From: Halarchaeum acidiphilum MH1-52-1
GTDB lineage: Archaea; Halobacteriota; Halobacteria; Halobacteriales; Halobacteriaceae
Reading direction: 5' to 3'
Assembly (NCBI RefSeq): GCF_000474235.1
Contig: NZ_BATA01000008.1
Location: forward strand, 1 to 52,808
DNA length: 52,808 nt
Below, piece after piece: positions 9,368-19,412 of this stretch. The notes below the pieces were generated by a model. The model did no database searches, was not told the origin of the DNA, and worked only from the letters and a program-made list of their open reading frames with translations. Both the position numbers and the translations under genes were made by a program. Every line of letters starts with the position of its first letter. Position 1 is the first letter of the stretch.

Positions 9368-10018
9368 GTGAGCGATCACCCGATACCGAAGGGCGTGAGC
9401 CGGGAGACGCTGTGCACCGTCGTCGCCGGCTGGTACGCCGCTGGCGCGAGCGAGGGGGCGACGCAGACGAGCGCCGTCGAGGACGCGACCGGTATCAGCG
9501 ACGCCGTGAGCAGACAGACGGCGTTCCTCGCCGACGTCGGCGTGCTGGACGTGGACGGCCGCGACCACCGCCTCACAGAGCGCGGGGCCGACCTCGCCGC
9601 CGCGCTCGCGAACGACCGGCAGGCCGACGCCCGCGCGGCCTTCCGCGACCTCCTCGCGGAGTGGGCGCCGACGCGACGCGTCCGCGCGCTCCTCGACGGC
9701 GAGCCGATGAGCGCCACCGACCTCCTCCCGGTTCTCGCCGGTCTCGCCGGCCACGACCCCGATCGCGAGCGCGTCCGCGTCGGTCTCCGCACGCTCCTCG
9801 ATCTCTGGACGTGGGCGGGCGTCCTCGACCGCACCGACCGGGGCGCGTACCTCCCCGGCCGCGTCGAGGCCGCCTCGCAGAGTTCGGTCGCCGTCGGTCT
9901 CGAACTCACCATCGACGTCGATCCGGACGACGTCGAGAACCTCGTGCGCGCCATCCAGCGCGGCCTCGCCGAGGACGACCTCTCGACCGTCGAGGCCGAC
10001 CTCGACTTCGACGAGTAG
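9368..10018 (+). CDS. Haloarchaeal winged-helix-like protein of unknown function
   Basis: Acidic soluble protein of 216 residues from a GTG start. Residues about 15-75 look like a winged-helix module (ETLCTVVAGWYAAG, then SDAVSRQTAFLADVGVLDV and HRLTERGADLAAAL), and a second helical or winged module follows (SATDLLPVLAGLAGH to YLPGRVEAA). The last 40 residues form an acidic helix-rich tail. DNA binding is inferred from the helix-turn-helix pattern; no partner is evident. Its stop is 3 nt before the start of the cation antiporter gene, so the two are probably co-transcribed. I know no specific function for this conserved haloarchaeal type. Confidence 0.7.
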   Translation: MSDHPIPKGVSRETLCTVVAGWYAAGASEGATQTSAVEDATGISDAVSRQTAFLADVGVLDVDGRDHRLTERGADLAAALANDRQADARAAFRDLLAEWAPTRRVRALLDGEPMSATDLLPVLAGLAGHDPDRERVRVGLRTLLDLWTWAGVLDRTDRGAYLPGRVEAASQSSVAVGLELTIDVDPDDVENLVRAIQRGLAEDDLSTVEADLDFDE

Positions 10019-10021
10019 TCC

Positions 10022-10938
10022 GTGCTCACCTCGCTCGCGCTCCTCTCGGCCGGCCTCCTCGCGCTCGTCTACGGCGCCGACCGCGTCGTCGCCGCGGCCG
10101 CGGGGCTCGCCGAACACGCCGGTGTCAGCGCGCTCTTCGTCGGCGTCACCGTCGTCGCCGTCGGCTCCAGCGTCCCCGAGATCGCGACCGCCGCGTACGC
10201 CGCGCTCTACGGGGCCGGCACGCTCGCGGTCGGCCACATCGTCGGCTCCGCGACCGCCCAGATAACGCTCGGTATCGGTCTCGTCGCCGTCGTCTCGCCG
10301 CTCACCGTCCCCCGAAACCGCCTCGCCGTCTACGGCGGCGGGATGCTCGGCGCGATGGCAGTCATGCTCGCCGTCACCGTCTCCGGCGTCGTCACGCGCG
10401 TCGAGGGGGTCGTGATGTGCGCGTGCTACCTCGGGTTCCTCGCCGTCGTGGTCGATCGCACCGACTTCGCCGATCACGCGACCGACCACGACGGCATCCA
10501 CGAACCCCGCCGCGCCGTCGCGTGGCTCGCCTGCGGTCTCGCGCTCGTCCTCGTCGGGGGCCACCTCCTCGTCACCGAGGGACGTGCGTTCGCGCTCGCC
10601 GTCGGTCTCCCCTCCTACTTCGTCGGCGCGATCACCGGTCTCGGGACGACGATCCCCGAGATCGTCGTCGCGCTTCAGGCCGTCCGCGAGGGCGAATCCG
10701 GCATCGCCGTCGGCACGCTCCTCGGCTCGAACGTCACCGACCCCCTGTTCAGCCTCGGCTTCGGCGCCGCCGTCGGCGGTCTCCACGTCGCCCACGTCCA
10801 CCGTATCCTCTCGCCGGCGGCTACATGCTCGCCGTCTCGGCCCTCGTCGTCGCCGTCTTCGCCCTCCGTCCCACGATGGGACGCCGAACCGGTCTCGTCG
10901 TCGCCGCGCTCTACCTCCCGACGTTCCTCCTCGTCTAG
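10022..10938 (+). CDS. CaCA-family Na+/Ca2+ antiporter-like membrane protein (frameshifted)
   Basis: Membrane exchanger of about 305 residues with ten or so hydrophobic segments and the two inverted alpha-repeats of the cation/calcium antiporter family: VGVTVVAVGSSVPEIATA (alpha-1) and GAITGLGTTIPEIVVAL (alpha-2). The acidic ion-binding residue in each G-x-S/T-x-P-E motif is present. It probably exchanges Ca2+ or another divalent cation for Na+ or H+. The reading changes frame near 10816, where one extra G restores SPGGYMLAVSALVVAV, the last segments and the stop at 10936-10938. The GTG start comes 3 nt after the previous stop. Confidence 0.85.
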
Positions 10939-11013
10939 CCCGTCGGCATCGCCGCCGCTTGCGCGGGGCGTCCGGCGGACACGCTTTTCGGACGCGCGTC
11001 CGTGAACCCGGAC

Positions 11014-12338
11014 ATGACCGAACGCGTCGTCGTGATGGGCGCCGCCGGACGGGACTTCCACGACTACTTCGTCGAACTGCGCGACGACCCCGAGCGCGAG
11101 GTGGTCGCGTTCACGCGCGCACCGGGCCAGAACCTCGGCGAGACGGCGGCGGAGGGCTTCGCCGACTTCCCCGCCGAGTTGACTCCCGAGGGGACGGGAT
11201 CGATCCCGATCGTTCCCGAGCCGATCTGGCGGCGACGGTCACCGAGCGCGACGCCGACCTCGTGCTGTTCGCCTACTCGGACGTCGCGCACGAGGACGTG
11301 ATGCACGCGGCCTCGCGCGCGCTCGCCGCGGGCGCGGACTTCGGGATCCTCGGTCCCGACACAATCCAGTTGGACGTCGACGTCCCGGTCGTCGCCGTGA
11401 ACGCCGTGCGCACGGGCTGCGGGAAGTCGGCGCTCTCGCAGGCGTTCGCGGACGAACTCGACTCTCGGGGACGCGACGTCGCGGTCGTTCGCGAGCCGAT
11501 GCCGTACGGCGACCTCACGGCGAAGCGCGTCGAGCGCTTCGCGACCGAGGCGGATCTCGACGGTCTCACCGTCGAGGAACGCGAGGAGTACGAGGACCAC
11601 GTCGCGGCGGGGCACGTCGTCTACGCGGGCGTCGACTACCGCGCGGTGTTCGATCGGGCGAGCGAGGAGGCGGACGCGATCGTCTGGGACGGCGGGAACA
11701 ACGAGTTCGCGTTCGCGGTCCCGGACTACCACGTCGTGCTCGTCGACGCCCTGCGGCCCGACCACGGCGAGCGCTACCACCCCGGCGAGGCGAACCTCCG
11801 GCGCGCGGACGCCGTCCTCGTGACGAAGGAGAACGCCGCGAGCGACGAGGCGGTCGAGACGGCGAGCGACGTCGCCGCGCGCCTCGCACCGGCGGACGCA
11901 CCGATCCACCACAGCGACTCCGTCGTGCACGCGGACGACCCCGAGCGAATCGCGGATCGCGACGCGCTCGTCGTCGAGGACGGCCCGACGCTCACGCACG
12001 GCGGGGCGTCCCACGGCGCGGGATACGTCGCCGCTGCGGACGGGGGCGCGGCGTCGCTCGTCGATCCCGAGCCGTACGCGGTCGGCGAGATCGCCGACGT
12101 CCTCGACGAGTACGACCACCTCGATCGCGTCCTCCCCGCGATGGGGTACAGCGACGACCAACTCGCCGATCTGGCGGCGACGATCGACGCCGCGGACCCG
12201 GACGTCGTCGTCGCGGGGACGCCGGTGGACCTCGACGACCTCGTGGACGTCGACGCGCCAGTCGTGCGGGCGCACTACGATCTCGAACTGCGCGACGCGA
12301 CGCCCTCCGACCTCCTCGACGCCGGTCTCGATCGCTGA
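11014..12338 (+). CDS. COG2403-type P-loop protein, annotated as cyclic 2,3-diphosphoglycerate synthetase/GTPase (frameshifted)
   Basis: Soluble protein of about 441 residues. An N-terminal Rossmann-like part (ERVVVMGAAGRDFHDY) precedes a P-loop domain with Walker A VNAVRTGCGKSALSQ, an acidic ADAIVWDGGNNEF strand and a VLVDALRPDH region. The family is often named cyclic 2,3-diphosphoglycerate synthetase from the methanogen enzyme; haloarchaea are not known to accumulate that solute, so the true reaction is uncertain. Frame is lost at 11220/11221, where one more G joins IPIVPE to ADLAATVTERDADLVLFAYS. The ATG at 11014 is preferred over the GTG at 11002 because a T-rich box (CGCTTTTC) lies about 30 nt upstream. 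Confidence 0.8.
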
Positions 12339-12382
12339 TCCGTGGCGGGTGGGGGTTCTGGCTCCGTGACGATCCCCCCGAG

Positions 12383-12588
12383 ATGAGCGCCGTCCTGACG
12401 TGTACCGCTCGGCTCCCGGTGTGGGACGCCCTCTCGGGGTTCCACGATGCCCGCCGGGACGACGGTCTCGACCCGTCCGTCACCGGCGTCGAGCGCTTCG
12501 ATCTCGCGGCCGACCTCGGGATCCCGGATCAGTCGCTCTCCGAGCGCTTCCGGCGCGCGCACGCCGCGCTCCTCGAGCACACGTCTAG
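12383..12588 (+). CDS. Minimal HTH_10 (bat-type) DNA-binding protein, possibly degenerate
   Basis: The frame encodes little more than the bacterio-opsin-activator type helix-turn-helix module: a weak LT-x-x-x-R-x-x-V-W-D-A-L start, then FDLAADLGIPDQSLSERFRR and AHAALLEH. The ending matches the LSE-x-LRRA tail of HTH_10 domains. The first frame runs past a sensible end, while the neighbouring frame stops at 12586-12588 right after EH, so one missing base near 12580 may exist. Full-length Bat regulators carry PAS/GAF domains that are absent here. It could be a stand-alone HTH protein or the leftover of a larger gene. It converges on the DUF2071 gene, and the two ends touch. Confidence 0.45.
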
Positions 12589-13274
12589 AGCCGGCGGAGG
12601 TGATGGGCGTCGACCTCGACGCCGCGCGAGTGGGCGACGTGCGGCGTCGAGTCGGGATCGTCGAACCCGTTCGCGTCGAAGAGATCGTTCCGCCGGACGT
12701 CGAGCGTCGCGTCCGTCAGCGTCCACGGGTCGTGCTCGATGTCGCCGTACCACAGCCCTCCGAGCCCGCGCGTGTAGAAGCGATAGCGCTCGACGAGGAA
12801 CGATTCGAGGCTCCCAGACTCGGGCGTGACGCGCTCCGCTCCGGGGGTGATCGTGGCGTCGAACTCGCACGACGGCACGCCCTCGTGTGTCCGGGTGCTC
12901 CGGAAGTGCAGGCCGCTGTCTGAGACGCGCGAAACGTCGATATCGGCGTGATAGTAGGGGATCCGGAAGAACGTCCGGGCGAGGGGGATCCCGATCGCGC
13001 CGCTCGCGTCGAGATTGTAGAAGTAGATCGCCCGATCACCGCTCTCGGCGGTGACGTAGGTCCGGAGGTTCAGCTCGCCGAAGGTGGGCGCGAGCGCGCG
13101 CGGCCATCCGGGCGGGCGGACGTCGCCCATGACGAACGGGACGACGGAGAGGTAGGCGTCGCCCTCGTAGGTGTCGACGGCGAGACCGTCGGGGAGGGTC
13201 CGCGCGACGGCGGCCGGCTCGACCGGCCACGAGGCGAAGCAGACGTCGCGCCAGTCCATCGAGAGGACGTGCAT
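12585..13274 (-). CDS. DUF2071 (YqjF-like) family protein
   Basis: Soluble protein of 229 residues. The opening MHVLSMDWRDVCFASWPVEP, the YLSVVPFVMGDVRPPG strand, FGELNLRTYV, IYFYNLDASGAIG and RTFFRIPYYHADI regions are typical of the DUF2071/YqjF family, whose fold resembles acetoacetate decarboxylase. The biochemical function is unknown. The ATG at 13274 is chosen because it starts exactly at the conserved block; the open frame continues upstream only into the divergent promoter region shared with the ZIP-like gene. Confidence 0.8.
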   Translation of the reverse strand: MHVLSMDWRDVCFASWPVEPAAVARTLPDGLAVDTYEGDAYLSVVPFVMGDVRPPGWPRALAPTFGELNLRTYVTAESGDRAIYFYNLDASGAIGIPLARTFFRIPYYHADIDVSRVSDSGLHFRSTRTHEGVPSCEFDATITPGAERVTPESGSLESFLVERYRFYTRGLGGLWYGDIEHDPWTLTDATLDVRRNDLFDANGFDDPDSTPHVAHSRGVEVDAHHLRRL

Positions 13275-13334
13275 ACGCGTGTTTCTCGCGGCCGTCCCTT
13301 CGACGTGCCGGCCGTCGCCGCGGTCACCGACACC

Positions 13335-13345
13335 GTTAATAATAT
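13335..13345 (+). promoter_or_regulatory. AT-rich promoter of the ZIP-like gene
   Basis: GTTAATAATAT lies about 20-30 nt before the GTG at 13366 in an otherwise G+C-rich region, and a second AT-rich patch, ATTAGTAATAG, follows directly before the start. It is the strongest TATA-like box nearby. A metal-responsive operator could lie here, but I cannot identify one. Confidence 0.5.
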
Positions 13346-13365
13346 CTGGGCTGGAATTAGTAATA

Positions 13366-14238
13366 GTGTCAGACACGATCTCCGCCGATCCCGCCCGCGG
13401 TCGCTCGATCGCGCTCGGCGCGGGCCTCCTCGTTCTCCTGTGCTGTCTCTCCGGCGCCGCGCTCGCGGCCGGCCGCGCCGGGAAGGTCGTCGGGATCGGG
13501 TGGGTGGCGTTCGGGGCGATGGCGCTCGGCGCGGTCCTCGGCGCGCGCGCGGACGCCGGCAGCGCGCGCGGACTCGTCTGGGGGTACGGTCTCGCGAGCG
13601 GCGCGATGGTGACGAGCGCCGCCGTCTTCCTCGTTCCGCAGGCCGTCGGCTACGATCCCCGCCTCGCCGGATTCGGTCTCGCCACCGGCGTCATCGCGGG
13701 GTTCGGCGCGCACACCGTCGGCCACCGCCTCTCGCACCGCGACCTCCCGATCGATCGGACGGCCGCGCAGCTCACCGCGCACGCGCTCGCCGCGGGCGCC
13801 ATCATCGGCGCCGTCTACGCGACGATGCCGGATCTCGGCGTCGTCCTCGGTCTCGCCATCGTCTCGCACAAGGGACCCGCGGGGTACGCCGCCGCGCGCC
13901 GCCTCCGCATCGACGACCGCCCGGTGACGCCGCTGCTCGTCCCGGCGGCCGCCCTCGGGGTCGTCGCCGTCGCCGTCACCCTCCTTCGCGTCCCGCCGAA
14001 CCCGGCCGTCGACGCCGTCGTGTTCGGGTTCGCCGCGGGCGTCTTCCTGCACGTCGCCATGGATTTCCTCCCCGACTGCGAGATCGGCGGGGAGATCCAC
14101 GCGGCCGTCACCCGCGACGCCGGCGGCGACGGCCACGATCACGCGCTCCTCGACCGACTTCGGACGCACGCCGTCGCCAGCACCGTCGTCGGTGGCTGCT
14201 GCGTCCTCGTCGCGAGCGTCGCGCTCGGCGTCGTCTGA
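13366..14238 (+). CDS. ZIP-like metal transporter family protein
   Basis: Membrane protein of 290 residues with about eight hydrophobic segments. The arrangement resembles ZIP transporters: LTAHALAAGAIIGAVYAT occupies the place of the TM4 H-x-x-x-E-G motif, LAIVSHKGPAGYAAARRL that of TM5, and FLHVAMDFLPDCEIG the later His/Asp/Glu-containing segment. The glutamates usually found in the TM4 and TM5 motifs are replaced by alanine, so metal binding may differ from classical ZIPs. A His/Asp-rich loop (GGDGHDHALLD) follows. It starts with GTG after an AT-rich promoter and is divergent from the DUF2071 gene. Confidence 0.75.
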   Translation: MSDTISADPARGRSIALGAGLLVLLCCLSGAALAAGRAGKVVGIGWVAFGAMALGAVLGARADAGSARGLVWGYGLASGAMVTSAAVFLVPQAVGYDPRLAGFGLATGVIAGFGAHTVGHRLSHRDLPIDRTAAQLTAHALAAGAIIGAVYATMPDLGVVLGLAIVSHKGPAGYAAARRLRIDDRPVTPLLVPAAALGVVAVAVTLLRVPPNPAVDAVVFGFAAGVFLHVAMDFLPDCEIGGEIHAAVTRDAGGDGHDHALLDRLRTHAVASTVVGGCCVLVASVALGVV

Positions 14239-14338
14239 GACGCCCGGCTCCGATCCGCCCGACTCCACGTTCGTCCACCCGCCCGCGACGCGCGACGGGG
14301 AGTCGCGAGACCGTCGGTCGTGCGATACTGTGCCACAT

Positions 14339-14360
14339 GGAGTCCTAATATCTCCTTTTT
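14339..14360 (+). terminator. Possible terminator after the ZIP-like gene
   Basis: A weak GGAG/CTCC stem directly precedes TTTTT about 100 nt after the ZIP-like stop. T-runs end archaeal transcripts; the short stem makes this tentative. Confidence 0.3.
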
Positions 14361-14442
14361 GGCGTTGGCGTCCGGCGGTTTTCGGTCGCCGCCGCGATCC
14401 GCGGTCGATCAGGCGTCTGACGAACTGTTCGAGAGAGACACT

Positions 14443-14448
14443 CTTATG
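14443..14448 (+). promoter_or_regulatory. TATA-like box of leuA
   Basis: CTTATG lies about 26 nt before an in-frame ATG at 14469 and 35 nt before the ATG at 14478, within the usual TATA-to-start range. Confidence 0.4.
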
Positions 14449-14477
14449 TGGGAGGCCGTTCTGTACGAATGTACACG

Positions 14478-15701
<1,224 letters not shown>

Positions 15702-15744
15702 GCTGTCATGCCCTCGTTCGGCAACGTTTGCGCGGCCGGGAAGG

Positions 15745-15752
15745 TTGAAATA
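15745..15752 (+). promoter_or_regulatory. TATA-like box for the ilv leader transcript
   Basis: TTGAAATA is centred 29 nt before the ATG of a 26-codon leader ORF at 15778, the classic distance for a leaderless haloarchaeal mRNA. It suggests a promoter inside the leuA-ilvB gap, separate from that of leuA. Confidence 0.55.
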
Positions 15753-15777
15753 GGAGCGACGCCTACCGCCGGTACCG

Positions 15778-15858
15778 ATGCGACGAGCGCCCACGCAGGC
15801 GACGCGACCCCGCGTGAGTGTCATCGCCGCGGTCCCGACGTTCATCGTAGGGGCGTAA
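15778..15858 (+). CDS. Candidate ilv leader peptide (leaderless short ORF)
   Basis: A 26-codon ORF whose ATG sits at the predicted transcription start. After a basic N-terminal part, its second half (VSVIAAVPTFIV) carries four Val and two Ile among 12 codons, the end products of the ilv genes, and includes GTA, which appears rare in this G+C-rich window. Its stop codon lies inside the loop and stem of a terminator-like hairpin (15850-15863). That layout resembles leader peptides that control amino-acid operons by attenuation in bacteria. Translation and function are inferred; no homologue could be checked. The next gene, ilvB, starts 79 nt later. Confidence 0.5.
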   Translation: MRRAPTQATRPRVSVIAAVPTFIVGA

Positions 15859-15880
15859 GCCCCCTCTCTCCTCATCCTCA
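15850..15880 (+). terminator. Candidate attenuator hairpin before ilvB
   Basis: A GGGGC/GCCCC stem closed by a GTAA (GNRA-type) loop is followed by a pyrimidine tract, CCTCTCTCCTCATCCTC. It overlaps the stop codon of the leader ORF. The segment GCGCCC at 15786-15791 inside the leader ORF can pair with the 5' arm and the first loop base instead, which would offer an antiterminator. The tract has few consecutive T residues, so termination efficiency is uncertain. Confidence 0.45.
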
Positions 15881-15937
15881 CCGGCCGTTTGCACCGTCCG
15901 TCGAATCCACTAGCGACCGCACCACACACACCACACA

Positions 15938-17670
15938 ATGAGCGAGAGCGAACCCGAACGATCGACCGAACGCGACGCGGAGGAGACGCTGCCGACAGGC
16001 GCGTCGTCCGTCGTGGCCGCACTGGAGAACGCCGGCGTCGAGGCCGCTTTCGGCGTGCAGGGCGGCGCCATCATGCCCATCTACGACGCGCTCTACCAGA
16101 GCGACATCGAGCACGTCACGATGGCGCACGAACAGGGCGCCGCGCACGCCGCGGACGCCTACGGCGCCGTCACCGGCAAACCGGGCGTCTGTCTGGCGAC
16201 GTCCGGTCCCGGCGCGACCAACCTCGTCACCGGCATCGCCGACGCGACATGGACTCGGAGCCGCTGTTGGCCCTCACCGGGCAGGTGGCAACCGACATGG
16301 TCGGCAACGACGCGTTTCAGGAGGCCGATACGACAGGTATCACGCGCCCCGTGACGAAGGCGAGCTACTTCGCGAGCGACCCGGACACCGTCGGTGACAC
16401 CGTCGGCGAGGCCTTCGAACTCGCCCGGAAGGGCCGGCAGGGACCGACGCTCGTCGATCTACCGAAGGACGTCTCGAACGCCGAGGACGTCGCGCGTCCC
16501 GGTCCCGCGGCGGGACCCGAGACGCAGGTCGTCCCGGACGAGGCCGATCCCGAAGCGGTCACCCGCGCCGCGACGGCGCTCGCGAACGCCGAGCGGCCCG
16601 TCATCCTCGCGGGCGGCGGCGTCATCAAGGGGAACGCCTCGGAGGAACTCCGGCAGTTCGCCATCGATCACGGCGTCCCCGTGGTCACGACGATGCCGGG
16701 CGTCGGCGCCTTCGACGAGACGCACGAACTCGCCATGGAGATGGCGGGCATGCACGGCACCGGCTACGCGAACATGGCCGTCACGCACTGCGACGTGATG
16801 CTCGCGGTCGGCACGCGCTTCGACGACCGGCTCACGGGCGGCGTGGACACGTTCGCGCCCGAGGCCGAAATCGCGCACGTCGACATCGACGCCTCGGAGA
16901 TCTCGAAGAACGTCCACGCGGACTACCCCCTCGTCGGCGACGCGAGCACGGTGCTGCGCCAGCTCGACGAGGCGCTGGCCCGCTCGCCGGACACCGACGC
17001 GTGGCGCGACCAGTGCACCCACTGGGAGACGGAGTATCCGATGGACTACGACGCGCCCGAGGACGAACCCCTCAAGCCGCAGTTCGTCGTCGAGGCGTTC
17101 GACGAGGCGACCGACGCGGACACCATCGTCACGACGGGCGTCGGCCAACACCAGATGTGGGCGGTCCAGTACTGGACGTTCACCGAGCCGCGGACGTGGA
17201 TCTCCAGTCACGGTCTCGGAACGATGGGGTACGGTCTCCCAGCCGCCATCGGCGCGAAGGTCGCCGCCCCCGAGAAGGAGGTCGTCTGCTTCGACGGCGA
17301 CGGCTCCTTCCTGATGACCTCGCAGGGTCTCTCGGTCGCGGTCCGCGAGGACCTCGATATCACGGTCTGCATCCTGAACAACGAGGCCGTCGGCATGGTC
17401 CGACAGTGGCAGGACGCCTTCTTCGAGGGCCGCCGGATGGCCTCCGAGTACCCGTGGGGTCCGGACTTCGCGACGCTCGCCGACGCGTTCGGTGCGAAGG
17501 GCTTCACCCTCGACGCGTACGACGACGTCGCCGATACGATCGCGGCGGCTCGCGACTACGACGGCCCGAGCGTCATCGACTGCCACATCGATCCCCGCGA
17601 GGACGTCTACCCGATGGTCGCATCGGGCGGCGCGAACGGACTGTTCGCACTGCAGGAGGAGCACCTATGA
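15938..17670 (+). CDS. ilvB: Acetolactate synthase large (catalytic) subunit (frameshifted)
   Basis: ThDP- and FAD-dependent enzyme of about 577 residues that joins two pyruvates, or pyruvate and 2-oxobutyrate, in valine/isoleucine synthesis. Seen features are the ThDP-activating glutamate region [39 protein letters not shown], the central FAD domain ([24 protein letters not shown]) and the C-terminal ThDP/Mg motif [15 protein letters not shown] with [14 protein letters not shown]. The frame is broken near 16246; one more G restores [16 protein letters not shown]. The acidic N-terminal extension is typical of haloarchaea. The stop overlaps a short ORF (ATGA) that leads into ilvN. Confidence 0.92.
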
Positions 17671-17768
17671 ACGGACACGAACACGCGACACGGACGGCGT
17701 CGCGGAACGAGCGAGCGGCCAGCGTCGCGAGTCGCGCGGCCACGACCGCCCGAGGTGACCGACGATGA
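17667..17768 (+). CDS. Candidate 33-aa coupling ORF between ilvB and ilvN
   Basis: The ATG overlaps the ilvB stop (ATGA) and the TGA overlaps the ilvN start (ATGA), so this frame exactly bridges the 94-nt gap and could keep ribosomes moving from ilvB to ilvN. The peptide is Arg-, Ala- and Thr-rich and not acidic, unlike typical haloarchaeal proteins, so any role is more likely in translational coupling than as a folded product. The arrangement could also be coincidence. Confidence 0.3.
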   Translation: MNGHEHATRTASRNERAASVASRAATTARGDRR

Positions 17769-18373
17769 CGGGCGAACTCCCCGGACCCGCGCCCGAGGAG
17801 CGCCCGCATCCGAGCGGGCGCCGGAACGAGCAGGGCATCCGCATCGATCCCGAGGCGGAGGCCGAACCCGAGGTCCGCCGCGAGGTGCTGTCGGCGCTCG
17901 TCGACCACGAGCCCGGCGTTCTCGCCGAGGTCTCGGGGCTGTTCGCGCGCCGGCAGTTCAACATCGAGAGCTTGACCGTCGGCCCGACGATGACTGGCGG
18001 GCTGGCGCGCATGACGATCGTCGTCGAGGAGACGGATCCCGGCGTCGAGCAGGCCAAGCGCCAACTGCGCAAGCTCGTCCCCGTCCACGCGGTCCGCGAA
18101 CTCGAGGCCGCGACAGAGCGCGAACTCGCGCTCATCAAGGTCGGCGACGACGACCCCGCGGGCGTCGCGGCCGTCGCCGAGATGTACGGCGGCGAGGCCG
18201 TCGAGGCCGGCCCGGAGGTCGTGACGGTCGAGCTGACCGGCACGGAAGCGGAGATCGACGCCGCGGTCGAGGCGTTCGAACGGTTCGGCGTGCGCGAGGT
18301 CGCCCGCACGGGCACCGCCGCGCTCGCCGGCGGCACGGAGTTCACGGCACACGAAACCCACAACAATGAGTGA
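17765..18373 (+). CDS. ilvN: Acetolactate synthase small (regulatory) subunit
   Basis: Regulatory partner of IlvB with 202 residues. After a haloarchaeal N-terminal extension ([19 protein letters not shown]), an ACT domain spans about residues 38-110: [19 protein letters not shown] and [14 protein letters not shown] form the valine-binding type strand-helix pattern. A C-terminal second domain carries RELALIKV and the [17 protein letters not shown] run. It stabilises and activates IlvB and normally gives valine feedback inhibition. It overlaps ilvC by 8 nt, so the two are translationally coupled. Confidence 0.92.
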   Translation: MTGELPGPAPEERPHPSGRRNEQGIRIDPEAEAEPEVRREVLSALVDHEPGVLAEVSGLFARRQFNIESLTVGPTMTGGLARMTIVVEETDPGVEQAKRQLRKLVPVHAVRELEAATERELALIKVGDDDPAGVAAVAEMYGGEAVEAGPEVVTVELTGTEAEIDAAVEAFERFGVREVARTGTAALAGGTEFTAHETHNNE

Positions 18374-19412
18374 CGACGAATTCACGCAACCGGTGTATCA
18401 CGAAGAAGACACGAACCCCGACTACATCGCGGACAAGACGGTCGCGGTGCTCGGCTACGGGAGTCAGGGCCACGCGCACGCCCAGAACCTCCACGAGTCG
18501 GGCGTCGACGTCGTCGTCGGCCTGCGCGAGGACTCCGCGTCCCGGGCGGCCGCGAAAGAGGACGGACTGCGCGTCGCGACGCCCGTCGAGGCGGCCGCCG
18601 AGGCGGACGTCGTGAGCGTCCTCGTTCCGGACACCGTCCAGCCGGCCGTCTACGCCGCTATCGAGGACGAACTCGAAGCGGGCAACACGCTCCAGTTCGC
18701 CCACGGATTCAACATCCACTACGGGCAGATCGAGCCGAAGGACGGCATCGACGTGACGATGGTCGCGCCGAAGTCCCCGGGCCACATCGTCCGCCGCACG
18801 TACGAGTCCGGAGAGGGCACTCCCGGTCTCGTCGCCGTCTATCAGGACGAGACGGGCGAGGCGAAGGAGGAGGCGCTCGCGTACGCGAGCGCCATCGGCT
18901 GCGCGCGCGCCGGCGTCATTCAGACCTCGTTCAAGGAGGAGACGGAGACCGACCTCTTCGGCGAGCAGGCCGTCCTCTGCGGGGGCGTCACGAGCCTCGT
19001 CAAGCAGGGGTACGAGGTGCTGGTCGATGCGGGTTACAGCCCCGAGATGGCGTACTTCGAGGTCCTCAACGAGCTGAAGCTCATCGTCGATCTGATGTAC
19101 GAGGGCGGACTCGGCGAGATGTGGGACTCGGTGTCCGATACGGCCGAGTTCGGCGGTCTCACGCGCGGTGACGTCGTCGTCGACGAGGGCGCCCGCGAGA
19201 ACATGGAGGAGGTCTTAGAGCAGGTCCAGAACGGCGAGTTCGCGCAGGAGTGGATCACCGAGAATCAGGCCAACCGGCCGCGGTTCAATCAGCTCCACGA
19301 GCGCGAGCGCAACCACGAGATCGAGGAGGTCGGCGAGCGCCTCCGCGAACTCTTCGAGTGGGCCGAAGAGGAGACCGAGGACGAACAGGAGCGCGCAGAG
19401 GTACGTCAATGA
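18366..19412 (+). CDS. ilvC: Ketol-acid reductoisomerase
   Basis: Class I KARI of 348 residues that rearranges and reduces acetolactate or acetohydroxybutyrate with NAD(P)H and Mg2+. The Rossmann loop is [17 protein letters not shown], followed by VVVGLRE, which determines cofactor choice. The [11 protein letters not shown] segment carries the catalytic His. The knotted C-terminal domain holds the metal ligands in [15 protein letters not shown] and the [18 protein letters not shown] helix. An acidic tail ([13 protein letters not shown]) extends beyond the bacterial enzyme. The start overlaps the ilvN stop and the stop overlaps the leuC start (ATGA). Confidence 0.95.
   Translation: MSDDEFTQPVYHEEDTNPDYIADKTVAVLGYGSQGHAHAQNLHESGVDVVVGLREDSASRAAAKEDGLRVATPVEAAAEADVVSVLVPDTVQPAVYAAIEDELEAGNTLQFAHGFNIHYGQIEPKDGIDVTMVAPKSPGHIVRRTYESGEGTPGLVAVYQDETGEAKEEALAYASAIGCARAGVIQTSFKEETETDLFGEQAVLCGGVTSLVKQGYEVLVDAGYSPEMAYFEVLNELKLIVDLMYEGGLGEMWDSVSDTAEFGGLTRGDVVVDEGARENMEEVLEQVQNGEFAQEWITENQANRPRFNQLHERERNHEIEEVGERLRELFEWAEEETEDEQERAEVRQ

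Noticed and set aside
15708-15941. 77-codon frame across the leuA-ilvB gap
   Set aside because: It crosses the predicted promoter and hairpin, has no start signal and shows no conserved pattern; the leaderless 26-codon ORF fits the promoter far better.
16240-16250. Programmed ribosomal frameshifting in ilvB and the other split genes
   Set aside because: No slippery heptamer or following structure common to the sites, and breaks occur in a dozen unrelated genes, mostly in G/C runs; sequence error is simpler.
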